A stretch of DNA of 50,771 nucleotides from Candidatus Pacearchaeota archaeon (GTDB lineage: Archaea > Nanobdellota > Nanobdellia > Pacearchaeales > GW2011-AR1). Below, piece by piece: positions 32,499 through 41,107 of the stretch. Positions within the stretch are counted from its first letter, which is position 1. Each line of letters starts with the position of its first letter. Under the pieces are notes generated by a model. The model made no database searches and was not told where the DNA came from. It was given only the letters and a program-made list of their open reading frames with translations. The DNA lies in the NCBI GenBank assembly GCA_002688015.1, contig NZBT01000012.1:1-50771 (forward strand), written 5' to 3'. The position numbers and the translations under genes were made by a program.

Positions 32499-34628
32499 AT
32501 GGAGAGGATGAAGTTTGATTCTCAGGGAACTTTAGTGGGTGTTGACGGTAGTTTAATTAAGGAATCTGATAGAGGGAAAGGGATTAGAAAAAGAGATAGA
32601 TACAATGGGAATAATTGGAATAATGGTGATAACGGAGAGAATGACGAGCACGGGGAATACAAGTCTGAGAAGTTGAAGAGATCTGAGGACCTTGAATTTC
32701 TGAAAGAAGAAGGGGAAGAGAAAGTTGGAATTGAAGAAGAGAAGAGGACCGAAGATATTTTTGAGAAGAGTTATTGGAATTTATTTTCTGGAAAGGAAGC
32801 TTTGGCTCCGTTGAAGTTTAGTAATGGGAAGACACAAGAAGATGTTGTTAAGGAAATTGTTTCCTTAATAGAGAATGGTAAGAAGATTATATTTCTACAT
32901 GGAACTTGTGGGACTGGAAAGAGTGCGATTGCTCTAAATATTGCTCGTGTTTTAGGATCTGCTTCTATTGTTGTTCCTGTCAAAGCTCTACAGAAGCAAT
33001 ATGAAGAAGATTATATGGGGAATAAGTGGCTCAATATGGATTCCAAGAGAAAAATGAAAATTGCAATGATTACTGGAAGAGATAATCATGATTCTTTGTT
33101 TTTTCCTGGAAAGAGTTGTGCAGATCCAAGTTTGCCTGAGAATATTAAGATTACTGAAAAGAATTATGAAAAGATAAAAGAATATTATGAAGAGAATCCT
33201 TTGATAAGAAATAAAGTTAATGTGGATATGGACAGGATAAGAAGAATGTCAATTGCTCCAGCGAACCCTTATTGGAGTCCTATATTGCCAGCTGATTTCG
33301 AAGCTAAGCAGTTTCATGATGCTACTAAGAGAAGATATAAGGGATGTGATGGGAAGGATTATGTTTTTTATCATAGAAAACGAGGGTGTTCTTATTATGA
33401 TCAATATCTTTCTTATTTAATGGCTGATGTGAATATCTTTAATTCTGCTAAATATCTTGCTGAAATTAATATTGGGAGAAAGCCGGAGACAGAAGTTGAG
33501 ATTATTGATGAAGCTGATGATTTTCTCGATTCTTTGTTTATTCAAGAAGAAATCAATTTAACTAGATTGAAGGCTGCTTTGAAACTTATTTTTCCAGAAT
33601 CTAAAAGCGCGAAAGATGTAATTGATGAGATTATAAGCTTAATAGACTTAGAAGAGAAAAATAAAAGAGCTCTTGGAATTGATGAAGATGCAATTTTTAA
33701 AATCTCTGATACGAAGATATCTAAAGTCCTCAAATTATTGAATTCCAATCAGGAACTTAAGGCTGAGATTGCTCTTGATGAACTGAACTATTCAAATCGT
33801 GTTTTAACAGTAGCTGAGGATTTTCTTAGAGTTATAGATGAAGTGTACCTGAGCTACAGAAAAGATGAAGATGATAATTTATATTCAAAGATTGTTAGTA
33901 CTAATTTGAAGTCGAAAATTGATGAGTTGATAAGCAAAAGTAAGGCCATTGTGTTTATGTCAGGGACATTGCATTCTCCCGAGGTTTTGAAAAGGGTCTT
34001 TAAGATTTCTGACTATGAGACAGTTGAAGCAGAAACTTTGAATTTTGGGAATGTGGAGATTATTAGGACTGGGAAAGAGTTTGATTGTAAATATACTAAC
34101 TTCTCTAATGGGAGCAAGACAAGAGAAGATTATCTGACAGCTTTGAATTCCTGTGTTGAGAGGGCGAAATTACCTTTACTTGTGCATGTGAATGCTTTTC
34201 AAGATCTTCCGAGTGATGAAGATAAGATGAGTTTTGAAGTTAATAGTCTAATGAGTAATGAGAAACTTAAAGAAATACAGAAAGAAGATAAGACAGGAAG
34301 GGCAGTTAGTATTTTTAAGCAAGGTCTGTCTGATAGTCTATTTACAACTAAGTGTTCTAGAGGTGTTGATTTTCCAGGGGATGTGTGTAAAAGTATGATT
34401 TTTACAAAATATCCTAATCCAAATATGCAAGATACATTTTGGAAAGTTTTGATGAAAACACATAGTGATTACTTTTGGGATTTTTATAAAGATAAAGCAA
34501 GGCGTGAATTCTTACAAAGATTGTATAGGGCTCTTAGAAGTATGGATGATCATGTTTATATCTTGTCCCCAGATTTGCGTGTTTTAGAGGCTGTTCAGGG
34601 ATTGCAAAAGCAGAATGGAGAAATTTAA
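32499..34628 (+). CDS. Rad3/XPD/DinG-like SF2 helicase
   Basis: A 709-aa protein. A disordered Asn/Gly/Glu N-terminus (about 1-90) precedes Walker A HGTCGTGKSAIA. Motif II is EIIDEADDF, motif III is FMSGTLHSP, and the C-terminal motif VI region is RLYRALRSMDDHVYILSPD. Cys in GKSCADP, KGCDGK and RGCSYYDQYLSYLMADVNIF resemble the iron-sulfur ligands of XPD/DinG, with the last close to the CPYY-ADVVV segment of the family. It would unwind DNA 5' to 3' in repair or recombination. TTTTTAAAG (32469) is about 26 bp before the ATG at 32499, so I prefer that start to the TTG at 32484. Confidence 0.83.
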   Translation: MERMKFDSQGTLVGVDGSLIKESDRGKGIRKRDRYNGNNWNNGDNGENDEHGEYKSEKLKRSEDLEFLKEEGEEKVGIEEEKRTEDIFEKSYWNLFSGKEALAPLKFSNGKTQEDVVKEIVSLIENGKKIIFLHGTCGTGKSAIALNIARVLGSASIVVPVKALQKQYEEDYMGNKWLNMDSKRKMKIAMITGRDNHDSLFFPGKSCADPSLPENIKITEKNYEKIKEYYEENPLIRNKVNVDMDRIRRMSIAPANPYWSPILPADFEAKQFHDATKRRYKGCDGKDYVFYHRKRGCSYYDQYLSYLMADVNIFNSAKYLAEINIGRKPETEVEIIDEADDFLDSLFIQEEINLTRLKAALKLIFPESKSAKDVIDEIISLIDLEEKNKRALGIDEDAIFKISDTKISKVLKLLNSNQELKAEIALDELNYSNRVLTVAEDFLRVIDEVYLSYRKDEDDNLYSKIVSTNLKSKIDELISKSKAIVFMSGTLHSPEVLKRVFKISDYETVEAETLNFGNVEIIRTGKEFDCKYTNFSNGSKTREDYLTALNSCVERAKLPLLVHVNAFQDLPSDEDKMSFEVNSLMSNEKLKEIQKEDKTGRAVSIFKQGLSDSLFTTKCSRGVDFPGDVCKSMIFTKYPNPNMQDTFWKVLMKTHSDYFWDFYKDKARREFLQRLYRALRSMDDHVYILSPDLRVLEAVQGLQKQNGEI

Positions 34629-34652
34629 ATATATATTCCTCTTTCATTTTGT

Positions 34653-34895
34653 ATGGTAAGTAAGAATATTAGTTGTTTGATTTCTGGGATTGCTTTAATT
34701 GCGTTGGGGATTTTCTTAATTGGAGTAGGTTTTAATATTGACGATAGGGGTGGAATTATAGCAGTTGGGATTTATGGTTTGATTGCTTTGGGAATTGGAA
34801 TCTTTATGTTATTTAATTTGGAGAAGGAAGACAAAGTTGAACAGATTAAGAAAGTTGAAAACAAAACAAATAAAAAGTCTGGGAGTAATAAGTAG
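34653..34895 (+). CDS. Small two-helix membrane protein
   Basis: An 80-aa protein with helices ISCLISGIALIALGIFLIGVGF and IIAVGIYGLIALGIGIFMLF and a Lys/Asn-rich cytoplasmic tail. ATTTAAATATA (34622) gives leaderless spacing. The YbjQ-family gene follows after 1 bp, so they form a unit. Function unknown. Confidence 0.65.
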   Translation: MVSKNISCLISGIALIALGIFLIGVGFNIDDRGGIIAVGIYGLIALGIGIFMLFNLEKEDKVEQIKKVENKTNKKSGSNK

Positions 34896-34896
34896 T

Positions 34897-35223
34897 ATGG
34901 GAAAAGAAATTATTATAAGTACAACAGCTGAAATTCCTGGAAAGAAGGTTTCTGCTGTTCTTGGAGTTGTTAAAGGGAATACAGTAAGGGCGAGAAATAT
35001 AGGAAGAGATATTGGGGCTGGATTGAAGAATATTGTTGGAGGAGAAATTAAGACTTATACTGAGATGATTAGTCAATCAAGAGAAGAAGCGATAAATAGG
35101 ATGATAAATGAGGCTATTGATTTAGGAGCAGATGGAGTTATAGGTGTTAGATTTATGACAAGTATGATTATGGCTGGAGCAAGTGAAATGCTCGCTTATG
35201 GGACAGCTGTTAAGTTGAAGTGA
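34897..35223 (+). CDS. YbjQ/UPF0145-family protein
   Basis: A 108-aa protein: IIISTTAEIPGKKVSAVLGVVKGNTVRARN, then REEAINRMINEAIDLGADGV IGVRF and AYGTAVKLK. This is the family often called heavy-metal-binding domain; it forms pentameric rings, but its role is not established. The track ORF begins at 34783 in a frame overlapping the previous gene; the ATG at 34897, 1 bp after that gene's stop, is the family start. Confidence 0.9.
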   Translation: MGKEIIISTTAEIPGKKVSAVLGVVKGNTVRARNIGRDIGAGLKNIVGGEIKTYTEMISQSREEAINRMINEAIDLGADGVIGVRFMTSMIMAGASEMLAYGTAVKLK

Positions 35224-35284
35224 CGTAACTCTAGAGTGATAGTTAATAGTAAGCTTTAAATATATGAGATATTAGGGTTTTTTT

Positions 35285-35824
35285 ATGGATAATACTAAAG
35301 GTAAGAGAGTTGTGTATAAAACTAAGGGAATGGGATCTGGAGTAGCATTTTTACTTGCAGTAGTTATGGCAATTGTAGGAATTTTGCTGATTTGGACATT
35401 TTCATTTAGTTTTGGGGAAGGGACTATTGTTATAGCCACTTTGTTACTTGGATATTTAGTTATTGTATTTGTAGCCTCTTCTAGGAAAAAGGTTGTTGTT
35501 CGTGAAGAAAAAGTTAGAGAAGTTGAGAAAGTTGTTGAGAAACCTGTTGTATACAAAGATAGGCCTGTTTTGAAGACACAAAGAGTTATGCCAAAGCCGA
35601 AATTGTATAAGTTTGTTGGATCTTCAGAAAGTAAGGTTTATCATAGAACACATTCAAGATTAGCTAGATTAATAAGACCAAAGAATAGAGTTTATAGTAA
35701 TTCTGAATCTTTCTTTAAGAAGAAGGGATTCAAGTCTTCTGAAGATATAAAAGACCATAAGAAAGAAGAAAGAGAAGAGAAAGCTAAGACAAGTTCAAAA
35801 AAGAGAGTAAGTAAGAAGAAGTAA
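35285..35824 (+). CDS. Membrane protein with Ada-like C-terminal domain lacking Cys
   Basis: A 179-aa protein: two helices (GVAFLLAVVMAIVGILLIWTF and GTIVIATLLLGYLVIVFVAS), a Val/Lys/Glu linker, and a domain KLYKFVGSSESKVYHRTHSR LARLIRPKNRVYSNSESFF. That domain resembles the Ada metal-binding or ComEA-end domain (VGSSxSxVYHxxxC), but the metal-binding Cys are absent, so zinc binding is doubtful. A Lys/Glu-rich tail follows. CTTTAAATATA (35254) lies about 26 bp upstream, with a GAGTGATAG motif before it. Confidence 0.65.
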   Translation: MDNTKGKRVVYKTKGMGSGVAFLLAVVMAIVGILLIWTFSFSFGEGTIVIATLLLGYLVIVFVASSRKKVVVREEKVREVEKVVEKPVVYKDRPVLKTQRVMPKPKLYKFVGSSESKVYHRTHSRLARLIRPKNRVYSNSESFFKKKGFKSSEDIKDHKKEEREEKAKTSSKKRVSKKK

Positions 35825-35854
35825 TTTTATAAATCCTGATTTCATGGAGATAAG

Positions 35855-36418
35855 ATGGGAATTAAGATATCTGGAAACCATAGGATACTTTTAATAATCA
35901 TTGTTTTGATAGGTATTGTAATAGGAATTTACACAATGCAAGGAGATTTAGATTCAAGAAAGAAAGTGAAGCTGGAGACAAGTGAAGGAGACATAGTTAT
36001 TTCTTTGTATTCCGATATGCCTATTACTACTGGAAATTTTGTATCTTTAGTTGAGAAAGGATTCTATAATGGGGTGATTTTCCATCGTGTGATCCCGGAT
36101 TTCATGATTCAAGGAGGAGATCCCACTGGAACTGGAACGGGAGGGCCAGGATATAATATTCAAGATGAGTTTACTCATAAAGGTGGGAATAATAATAAGA
36201 GAGGAACGATAAGCATGGCTAATGCAGGGCCGAATACGGGGGGGAGTCAGTTTTTTCTTAATGTGGCAGATAATAACTTCTTAGATGATAAGCATCCTGC
36301 TTTTGGAGAAATTATTGAAGGAATGGACGTTGTTGATAAAATTGTTAATTCTGATAGGGATGGAAATGATAAGCCTTTGACTGATGTTAAGATTGCTAAG
36401 GCAAGTGTCGTTGAATAG
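35855..36418 (+). CDS. Membrane-anchored cyclophilin (peptidyl-prolyl isomerase)
   Basis: A 187-aa protein with an N-terminal signal anchor (ILLIIIVLIGIVIGIYTM) then a complete cyclophilin domain: VKLETSEGDIVISLYSDMPI, the catalytic FHRVIPDFMIQGGDPTGTG, GTISMANAGPNTGGSQFFLN and HPAFGEIIEGMDVVD. It catalyses proline isomerisation, probably on the outer face where it may help fold the exported surface proteins. TTTTATAAAT (35826) is about 26 bp before the ATG. Confidence 0.93.
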   Translation: MGIKISGNHRILLIIIVLIGIVIGIYTMQGDLDSRKKVKLETSEGDIVISLYSDMPITTGNFVSLVEKGFYNGVIFHRVIPDFMIQGGDPTGTGTGGPGYNIQDEFTHKGGNNNKRGTISMANAGPNTGGSQFFLNVADNNFLDDKHPAFGEIIEGMDVVDKIVNSDRDGNDKPLTDVKIAKASVVE

Positions 36419-36465
36419 TTTTTTATATTCATGAAGGTATGTTAATTTAAAGAGGAAGGATAAAA

Positions 36466-37293
36466 ATGAAACTATTTATAGATAGTGCGAAGATAGAAGA
36501 AATAAAAGAGGCTGAGAAGCTGGGTGTGTTAGATGGAATTACTACAAATCCTAGTTTGATTAAGAAGGCTGCTGTTGGGAAGGGGAAGATAGATATGGAG
36601 AAATATATTATTTCTATATTCAATGCAGTTGGGAAGAAGATTCCAGTTAGTTTAGAGGTTGTTGCTTCTGATTTCAATGAAATGGTTCGAGAGGGGAAAG
36701 TTTTACATAAGAAATTTAGGAAACATGGGAACGTTTATGTGAAAATTCCAGTTAATCCTTGTTTGGAGGACAAGTGTTCAACGGCAAGTGATGGGATTAG
36801 AGCAATAAAACTTTTGTCTTCTAAGGGGATAAAGATAAATTGTACATTGATATTTACACCGGAGCAGGCTTTGTTAGCTGCTAAGGCAGGAGCTAATATT
36901 GTGAGCCCCTTTGCAGGAAGAGAAGATGATTATATTAGGGAGATGAGTAGGATAAAGTTCGAGAAGGAAGATTATTATCCTTCTAGGGGAAAGAAGAAGT
37001 TAGGGAAGATTCTTTCTGATGATGGAATTGTTTCAGGAATTGATTTAGTTGCAGAAATTAAGATGATATTTAGGAAGCAAGGAATTAAGGCTGAGGTGTT
37101 GGCTGCTTCAATTAGGAATAAGAGACAGTTTAGAGAAGCTGCTTTGGCTGGGGCAGATATTGCTACTGTTCCCTTTTCTGTTATTAAGACATTATTGGAA
37201 CATAACAAGACAAGTGAAGGAATGAGGAAATTTGTTAAAGATATTGTTCCTGAATATAAAAGTATGTTAAACAAAGGGAGAAAGGGAAAATGA
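36466..37293 (+). CDS. tal: Transaldolase (fructose-6-phosphate aldolase-like family)
   Basis: A 275-aa TIM barrel: KLFIDSAKIEEIKEAEKLGV and GITTNPSLI at the N-terminus, the Schiff-base Lys in VYVKIPVNP, then INCTLIFTPEQALLAAKAGA, FAGREDD, EVLAASIRNKRQFREAALAG and ATVPFSVI. It moves dihydroxyacetone units in the pentose phosphate pathway. It is longer than the usual 215-220 aa owing to an insert (RIKFEKEDYYPSRGKKKLGK) and a tail. First gene of the tal-pgi-nnrE-fba operon, with a TATA box near 36440 and GAGGAAGG as SD. Confidence 0.9.
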   Translation: MKLFIDSAKIEEIKEAEKLGVLDGITTNPSLIKKAAVGKGKIDMEKYIISIFNAVGKKIPVSLEVVASDFNEMVREGKVLHKKFRKHGNVYVKIPVNPCLEDKCSTASDGIRAIKLLSSKGIKINCTLIFTPEQALLAAKAGANIVSPFAGREDDYIREMSRIKFEKEDYYPSRGKKKLGKILSDDGIVSGIDLVAEIKMIFRKQGIKAEVLAASIRNKRQFREAALAGADIATVPFSVIKTLLEHNKTSEGMRKFVKDIVPEYKSMLNKGRKGK

Positions 37294-37778
37294 CGAAAAC
37301 ATTTGAGAGTACGATAAAAGAATTTGAGAAGAATGGGAAAAGAGGGATTAGAACACTCAGAGATATGAAAGGGTATTTTTCAGATAAGAAGGAAGAAGAA
37401 AGGATTTTGAAGAGTGGGAAGAATCCGATTATATATGAGACTTTTGTTGAAGAGAAAAGCCCAATAAATTTAGGATTGACTATTATGCGGGCAGGGAAGG
37501 TTGGAAAAGAGTTTTATTTTACTAAAGGGCACATACATCGGACAGGGAAACCAGAGTTTTATATCTTGATGGAAGGAAAGGGGAAATTGTTGTTGCAGAA
37601 GGCTGGAAAGACAAGAGTAATTGAATTGAAGAAAGGAGAGTTGACTCTTATTGGAAAAGGAGAGGCTCATAGAATTGCTAATACGGGAAAGAAAAAGTTG
37701 AAAGTTTTGACAGTTTACCATGATAATTCAAAGCCTGATTATTCTATTAAGTTTAAGAAGAGGTTTTTTAGGAAATGA
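37290..37778 (+). CDS. pgi: Cupin-type glucose-6-phosphate isomerase
   Basis: A 162-aa archaeal cupin PGI. The metal site is TKGHIHRTGKPEFYILMEG (two His and a Glu) plus the later His in GKGEAHRIANTG. It interconverts glucose-6-phosphate and fructose-6-phosphate and is unrelated to bacterial PGI. The ATG overlaps the tal stop by 4 bp. It starts both the glycolytic and the oxidative pentose routes encoded nearby. Confidence 0.9.
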   Translation: MTKTFESTIKEFEKNGKRGIRTLRDMKGYFSDKKEEERILKSGKNPIIYETFVEEKSPINLGLTIMRAGKVGKEFYFTKGHIHRTGKPEFYILMEGKGKLLLQKAGKTRVIELKKGELTLIGKGEAHRIANTGKKKLKVLTVYHDNSKPDYSIKFKKRFFRK

Positions 37779-38449
37779 TGAAATATCTTTCTGTTAAGGA
37801 GATGGGAAAGGTTGATAAGGTTGCTGTAAAGAAATTTAAAATAAGAATAGAACAGATGATGGAGTTGGCTGGAAAAAGTTTAGCTGACTTTGTTTATTGC
37901 AAATTAAAACCAAAGAAAGTTTTGATTTTGTATGGGAAAGGAAATAATGGGGCAGGAGGATTAGTTGCTGCAAAGCATTTGATTAATAGGGGAGTAAAGG
38001 TTAGTATTGTGAAGGCTTCTAGAAGAGGAAATGGAATTGTTAGAGCTAGACTGAAGACACTTAGAAGGATTGGAGTTTTAGAAAAAAATAATGTTGAAAA
38101 GACAGATGTGATAATTGATGCCCTTTTAGGATATGGTATGAAAGGAAAAGCTACTGGGAGATATGCAGAGTTGATTGATCAGGCGAATTCTATGAAGTCA
38201 AAGGGAACAAAAATTGTTTCTCTGGATTTACCTTCAGGGGTTGATCCAGATACTGGAGAAAGTTCGGGGAATTTTATTAGGGCAGATTCTACTTTGACAT
38301 TGGCTTTGCCGAAGTTAGGAATGAAAGATTCGAAGAGAGGTATTGGAAGTTTGTATTTGGTTGATATTGGGATTCCGAAACAAGTGTATGATTATCTTGA
38401 AATTAAATATGAAGACCTTTTTGAGAAGGAGAGCGTTGTTAGAATATAG
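37775..38449 (+). CDS. nnrE: NAD(P)H-hydrate epimerase
   Basis: A 224-aa YjeF_N domain: GKGNNGAGGLVAAKHLINRG, the ADVIIDALLG-type motif VIIDALLGYGMKG, SLDLPSGVDPDTGE and TLTLALPKLGM. It epimerises damaged NAD(P)H hydrates for repair. No fused or neighbouring YjeF_C dehydratase is present in the window. The start overlaps the pgi stop by 4 bp, linking cofactor repair with a strongly redox-dependent operon. Confidence 0.9.
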   Translation: MMKYLSVKEMGKVDKVAVKKFKIRIEQMMELAGKSLADFVYCKLKPKKVLILYGKGNNGAGGLVAAKHLINRGVKVSIVKASRRGNGIVRARLKTLRRIGVLEKNNVEKTDVIIDALLGYGMKGKATGRYAELIDQANSMKSKGTKIVSLDLPSGVDPDTGESSGNFIRADSTLTLALPKLGMKDSKRGIGSLYLVDIGIPKQVYDYLEIKYEDLFEKESVVRI

Positions 38450-38450
38450 T

Positions 38451-39203
38451 ATGAAAATCAAATTAGGAAAGATAATGAAGAAAGGCAAAGCAATGTATTT
38501 AGCTTATGATCAGGGCTTGGAGCATGGGCCATCTAGTGATTTTAACGATAAGAATGTTGATCCTTTGTATATTTTAGATATTGCGAAGAAAGGGAGATTT
38601 AATGGAGTTGTTTTTCAGAAAGGAATTGCTGAGAAATATAATAAGGAGATTAGGAGATCAAAGGTTCCACTTATATTAAAATTAAATGGGAAGACAAGAT
38701 TGTATAAGGGGGAACCTAAGAGTGCTTTGCTTTGCAGTGTGAAAGAGGCTATTAAATTGGGAGCTTCAGCAGTTGGATTTACAATTTATCTTGGAAGCAA
38801 GTATGAAGAAGAAATGCTTGAAGAATTTGCTAAAATTGAGAGGGAATCTCATAAAGCGGGATTGCCAGTAATAGCTTGGATTTATCCTAGAGGGAAGAGC
38901 GTTCGAAATCCAGACAGCAGGGAGAATTTAGCTTACGCTGCTCGTACAGGGCTTGAAATAGGGGCTGATATTGTTAAAGTAAAATGGATTGGAAATCTTT
39001 CAGACCTGAAATGGGCGGTTAAGTCTGCGGGGAGAACGAAATTGGTTGTTGCTGGAGGAAAAGCAAAAGGAGAGAAAGAATTTCTTAATATGGTGAGAGA
39101 TGTTAAGAAATCAGGAGCTGCTGGGCTAGCAATTGGAAGAAATGTCTGGCAGAATAAGAATCCTTTGGCTTTAAGTAGGAAAATTAGTAAAATTTTGTTC
39201 TAG
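38451..39203 (+). CDS. fba: Class I fructose-bisphosphate aldolase (DhnA/archaeal type)
   Basis: A 250-aa barrel beginning MKIKLGKIMKKGKAMYLAYD followed by QGLEHGP, the DhnA-family signature. VIAWIYPRGKSV matches the family's conserved YPRG region, and IVKVKWIG holds the candidate Schiff-base Lys (KVKW). The end VVAGGKAKGE, GAAGLAIGRNVWQ gives the phosphate-binding loops. It cleaves fructose-1,6-bisphosphate. The track start at 38343 overlaps nnrE; the ATG at 38451 is 1 bp after that stop. Confidence 0.92.
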   Translation: MKIKLGKIMKKGKAMYLAYDQGLEHGPSSDFNDKNVDPLYILDIAKKGRFNGVVFQKGIAEKYNKEIRRSKVPLILKLNGKTRLYKGEPKSALLCSVKEAIKLGASAVGFTIYLGSKYEEEMLEEFAKIERESHKAGLPVIAWIYPRGKSVRNPDSRENLAYAARTGLEIGADIVKVKWIGNLSDLKWAVKSAGRTKLVVAGGKAKGEKEFLNMVRDVKKSGAAGLAIGRNVWQNKNPLALSRKISKILF

Positions 39204-39258
39204 AATGGATATATAAATCTATTGACAATTATTAGTAATCTTGGAGTGATAAGTTAGC

Positions 39259-39330
39259 TTTAAATATAGTAATAATGTGGTTTGTGTGAGGTTGATGGAC
39301 TTCGGTTTATTGGCCTCACTTTTATTTTCG
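39259..39330 (+). ncRNA. UUCG-capped hairpin RNA with its own promoter
   Basis: TTTAAATA at 39259-39266 predicts a start at about 39288. From 39286 to 39319 GTGAGGTTGATGGAC pairs with GTTTATTGGCCTCAC around TTCG: 15 continuous base pairs, five of them G-U, closed by a C(UUCG)G tetraloop. Because the G-U pairs would be A-C mismatches on the other strand, the RNA is made from the plus strand. TTTTATTTT follows, so it may be a short independent RNA or an early stop before tpiA. Confidence 0.6.
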
Positions 39331-39357
39331 GCAACTTATTGTTTCAAAGGTTTTGAT

Positions 39358-39406
39358 AAGGTTTATAATATGTGTTTGCTTTGTCTTATTTGTTTAAGGA
39401 GAGAGG
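39358..39406 (+). promoter_or_regulatory. Second promoter and SD directly before tpiA
   Basis: GTTTATAATA near 39360 lies about 46 bp before the tpiA ATG, predicting a leader near 20 nt with AAGGAGAG as SD. tpiA can therefore be transcribed without reading through the upstream hairpin. Confidence 0.45.
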
Positions 39407-40051
39407 ATGATAATTATTAATTTTAAAAATTATAAACATGGCAAAGAAGCTTTAGAATTAGCTAAGAAAATTGAGAAGAACTTAGGAAAGGTTGTTATTG
39501 CTGTTTCTTCTGTTAATCTTGCGGAGATTTCAGATAAGACGGGGCTTGCAGTTTATGCCCAACATGTTGTTCCTGTTGAATCTGATAGACACACAGGATT
39601 TGTTACAGTGGAATCTATTAAGAAAGTAGGAGCTAAGGGAACTATAATAAATCATTCAGAGCATCAAGTGCCTTTACATTATATTTCAGAAACGATTAAT
39701 GTATGTAAGAAGGAAGGTTTAGGAACGATCGTTTGTGCTTCTTCTCTTAAGGAAACGAAGAAAATTTTGAAATTGAAGGAAAAACCTTTGGCAATTGCTT
39801 TTGAGTCTTCTGAACTAATTGGAACTGGAAAAAGTATTACTCAATATAAGACAAAAGAACTTGTCGATTTTATAAATATATTGAAAGGAACGAAGGTTTT
39901 GGCTGTTTGCGGAGCAGGAATTTCTAGTGTTGATGATATTAAAGCAGCTTATAATTTAGGATGTGAAGGAGTTTTTATTTCTAGTGCAATAGCAAACAAT
40001 AAAAATGTAGATGAACTGCTTAAGGATATAAAAGGGGAAATAAGAAAATGA
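39407..40051 (+). CDS. tpiA: Triosephosphate isomerase, archaeal type
   Basis: A 214-aa enzyme, the short archaeal form. Substrate Asn/Lys are in IINFKNYK, catalytic His in TIINHSEHQ, catalytic Glu in IAFESSELIGTG (usually EPPELIGTG, here SS for PP), and phosphate loops in VLAVCGAGISSVDD and GVFISSAI. It interconverts glyceraldehyde-3-phosphate and dihydroxyacetone phosphate, linking the aldolase to the transketolase and transaldolase products. The stop overlaps the LOG-family gene. Confidence 0.93.
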   Translation: MIIINFKNYKHGKEALELAKKIEKNLGKVVIAVSSVNLAEISDKTGLAVYAQHVVPVESDRHTGFVTVESIKKVGAKGTIINHSEHQVPLHYISETINVCKKEGLGTIVCASSLKETKKILKLKEKPLAIAFESSELIGTGKSITQYKTKELVDFINILKGTKVLAVCGAGISSVDDIKAAYNLGCEGVFISSAIANNKNVDELLKDIKGEIRK

Positions 40052-40698
40052 AGACAAAGAAAAAAGGTATTGGGAAATTGGATCCTAAGCATTTTAGAGT
40101 TGCTATCTTTGGATCTGCGAGAATAAAGAAGAAAGATAGAATTTACAAGCAGATATACAGTCTTGCTGGGGAGCTTGGCAAGAGAGAGATAGATGTTGTT
40201 ACGGGAGGAGGGACTGGGCTCATGGAAGCTGCTAATGCTGGGCATAAGGTTGGAAGTAGGGGGAATAAAGCACATAGTATTGGATTGGGAATAAAACTTC
40301 CTATGGAACAAGGATTTAACAAAAGTTTAGATAAAATGGAAACTTTTTCAAGATTTACTAATCGTTTAGACAGGTTCATGTTGTTGAGTAATGCTGTTAT
40401 TGTTTCTCCTGGAGGGGTTGGAACTTTATTGGAATTCTTTTATACATGGCAATTAATACAAGTGGAACATGTTTGCAATATTCCAGTTATTTTATTAGGG
40501 AATGAGTGGCCTGGGCTAATAGAATGGATTGAGCGGGGTCCGTTAAAGGCAAAATATTTGGATAAGTCTGATATGCATCATCTGTTTTTGGCTAAGAATA
40601 ACAGTGATGTTTTAAAAATTATTGATAAAGCTCATAGCGAGTTTAAAGAAGGAAAGAAAGATTTTTGTGTTAATTTTAAGAAATATAGGATAGATTGA
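40048..40698 (+). CDS. LOG-family nucleotide phosphoribohydrolase-like protein
   Basis: A 216-aa Rossmann-like protein with the LOG signatures VAIFGSARIKK, VTGGGTGLMEAANAG and VSPGGVGTLLEFFYTWQ, the PGGxGTxxE motif. Characterised relatives split the ribose-phosphate from cytokinin-type nucleotides or AMP; older annotation as lysine decarboxylase is incorrect. Overlap with tpiA and its ribose-5-phosphate product make a supply or salvage link to the pentose phosphate genes plausible. Confidence 0.85.
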   Translation: MKTKKKGIGKLDPKHFRVAIFGSARIKKKDRIYKQIYSLAGELGKREIDVVTGGGTGLMEAANAGHKVGSRGNKAHSIGLGIKLPMEQGFNKSLDKMETFSRFTNRLDRFMLLSNAVIVSPGGVGTLLEFFYTWQLIQVEHVCNIPVILLGNEWPGLIEWIERGPLKAKYLDKSDMHHLFLAKNNSDVLKIIDKAHSEFKEGKKDFCVNFKKYRID

Positions 40699-40701
40699 AT
40701 T

Positions 40702-41001
40702 TTATTCGTGTTGATAAACGATTTCTTCTAATAAATCACAGAACTTGTTTCCTAAGGATTGCCTTGCTTCGTTTTCGATTGTTATATCTAGAGGAACATG
40801 TTTCCTATTTTCTGCTAATTTTTGGATTATCCCAATGATTAAGTCGTTTTGTGATACTTGAGTAGATCCAAATGTCTTATTGGAAGGATATTCTTTTGCA
40901 GTAATGGTATAATCAGTATTATTTTTTCTTAGAGTTATTTCCATTCTTTCTGTTGTTCTATCAAGGGGATAGGTTCTTAAGTCTCGATTTTGTGATGCCA
41001 T
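40702..41001 (-). CDS. Hypothetical 99-aa protein
   Basis: A soluble protein: MEITLRKNNTDYTITAKEYP, then QNDLIIGIIQKLAENRKHVP, EARQSLGNKFCDLLEEIVYQ. I recognise no family. It starts with ATG at 41001 and is convergent with the LOG gene (3 bp between stops). GATATAAA-type sequence about 25-30 bp upstream on the minus strand may be its promoter. Confidence 0.55.
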   Translation of the reverse strand: MASQNRDLRTYPLDRTTERMEITLRKNNTDYTITAKEYPSNKTFGSTQVSQNDLIIGIIQKLAENRKHVPLDITIENEARQSLGNKFCDLLEEIVYQHE

Positions 41002-41107
41002 GTGGAATTTATTAATGGAAGGTTTATATCTTTTTATATCATTGTGTTATTAGTAAGGTATAAATATGTTCTTTGGTATTTCTATATGTTACCTTAAAAT
41101 AAGAGAG

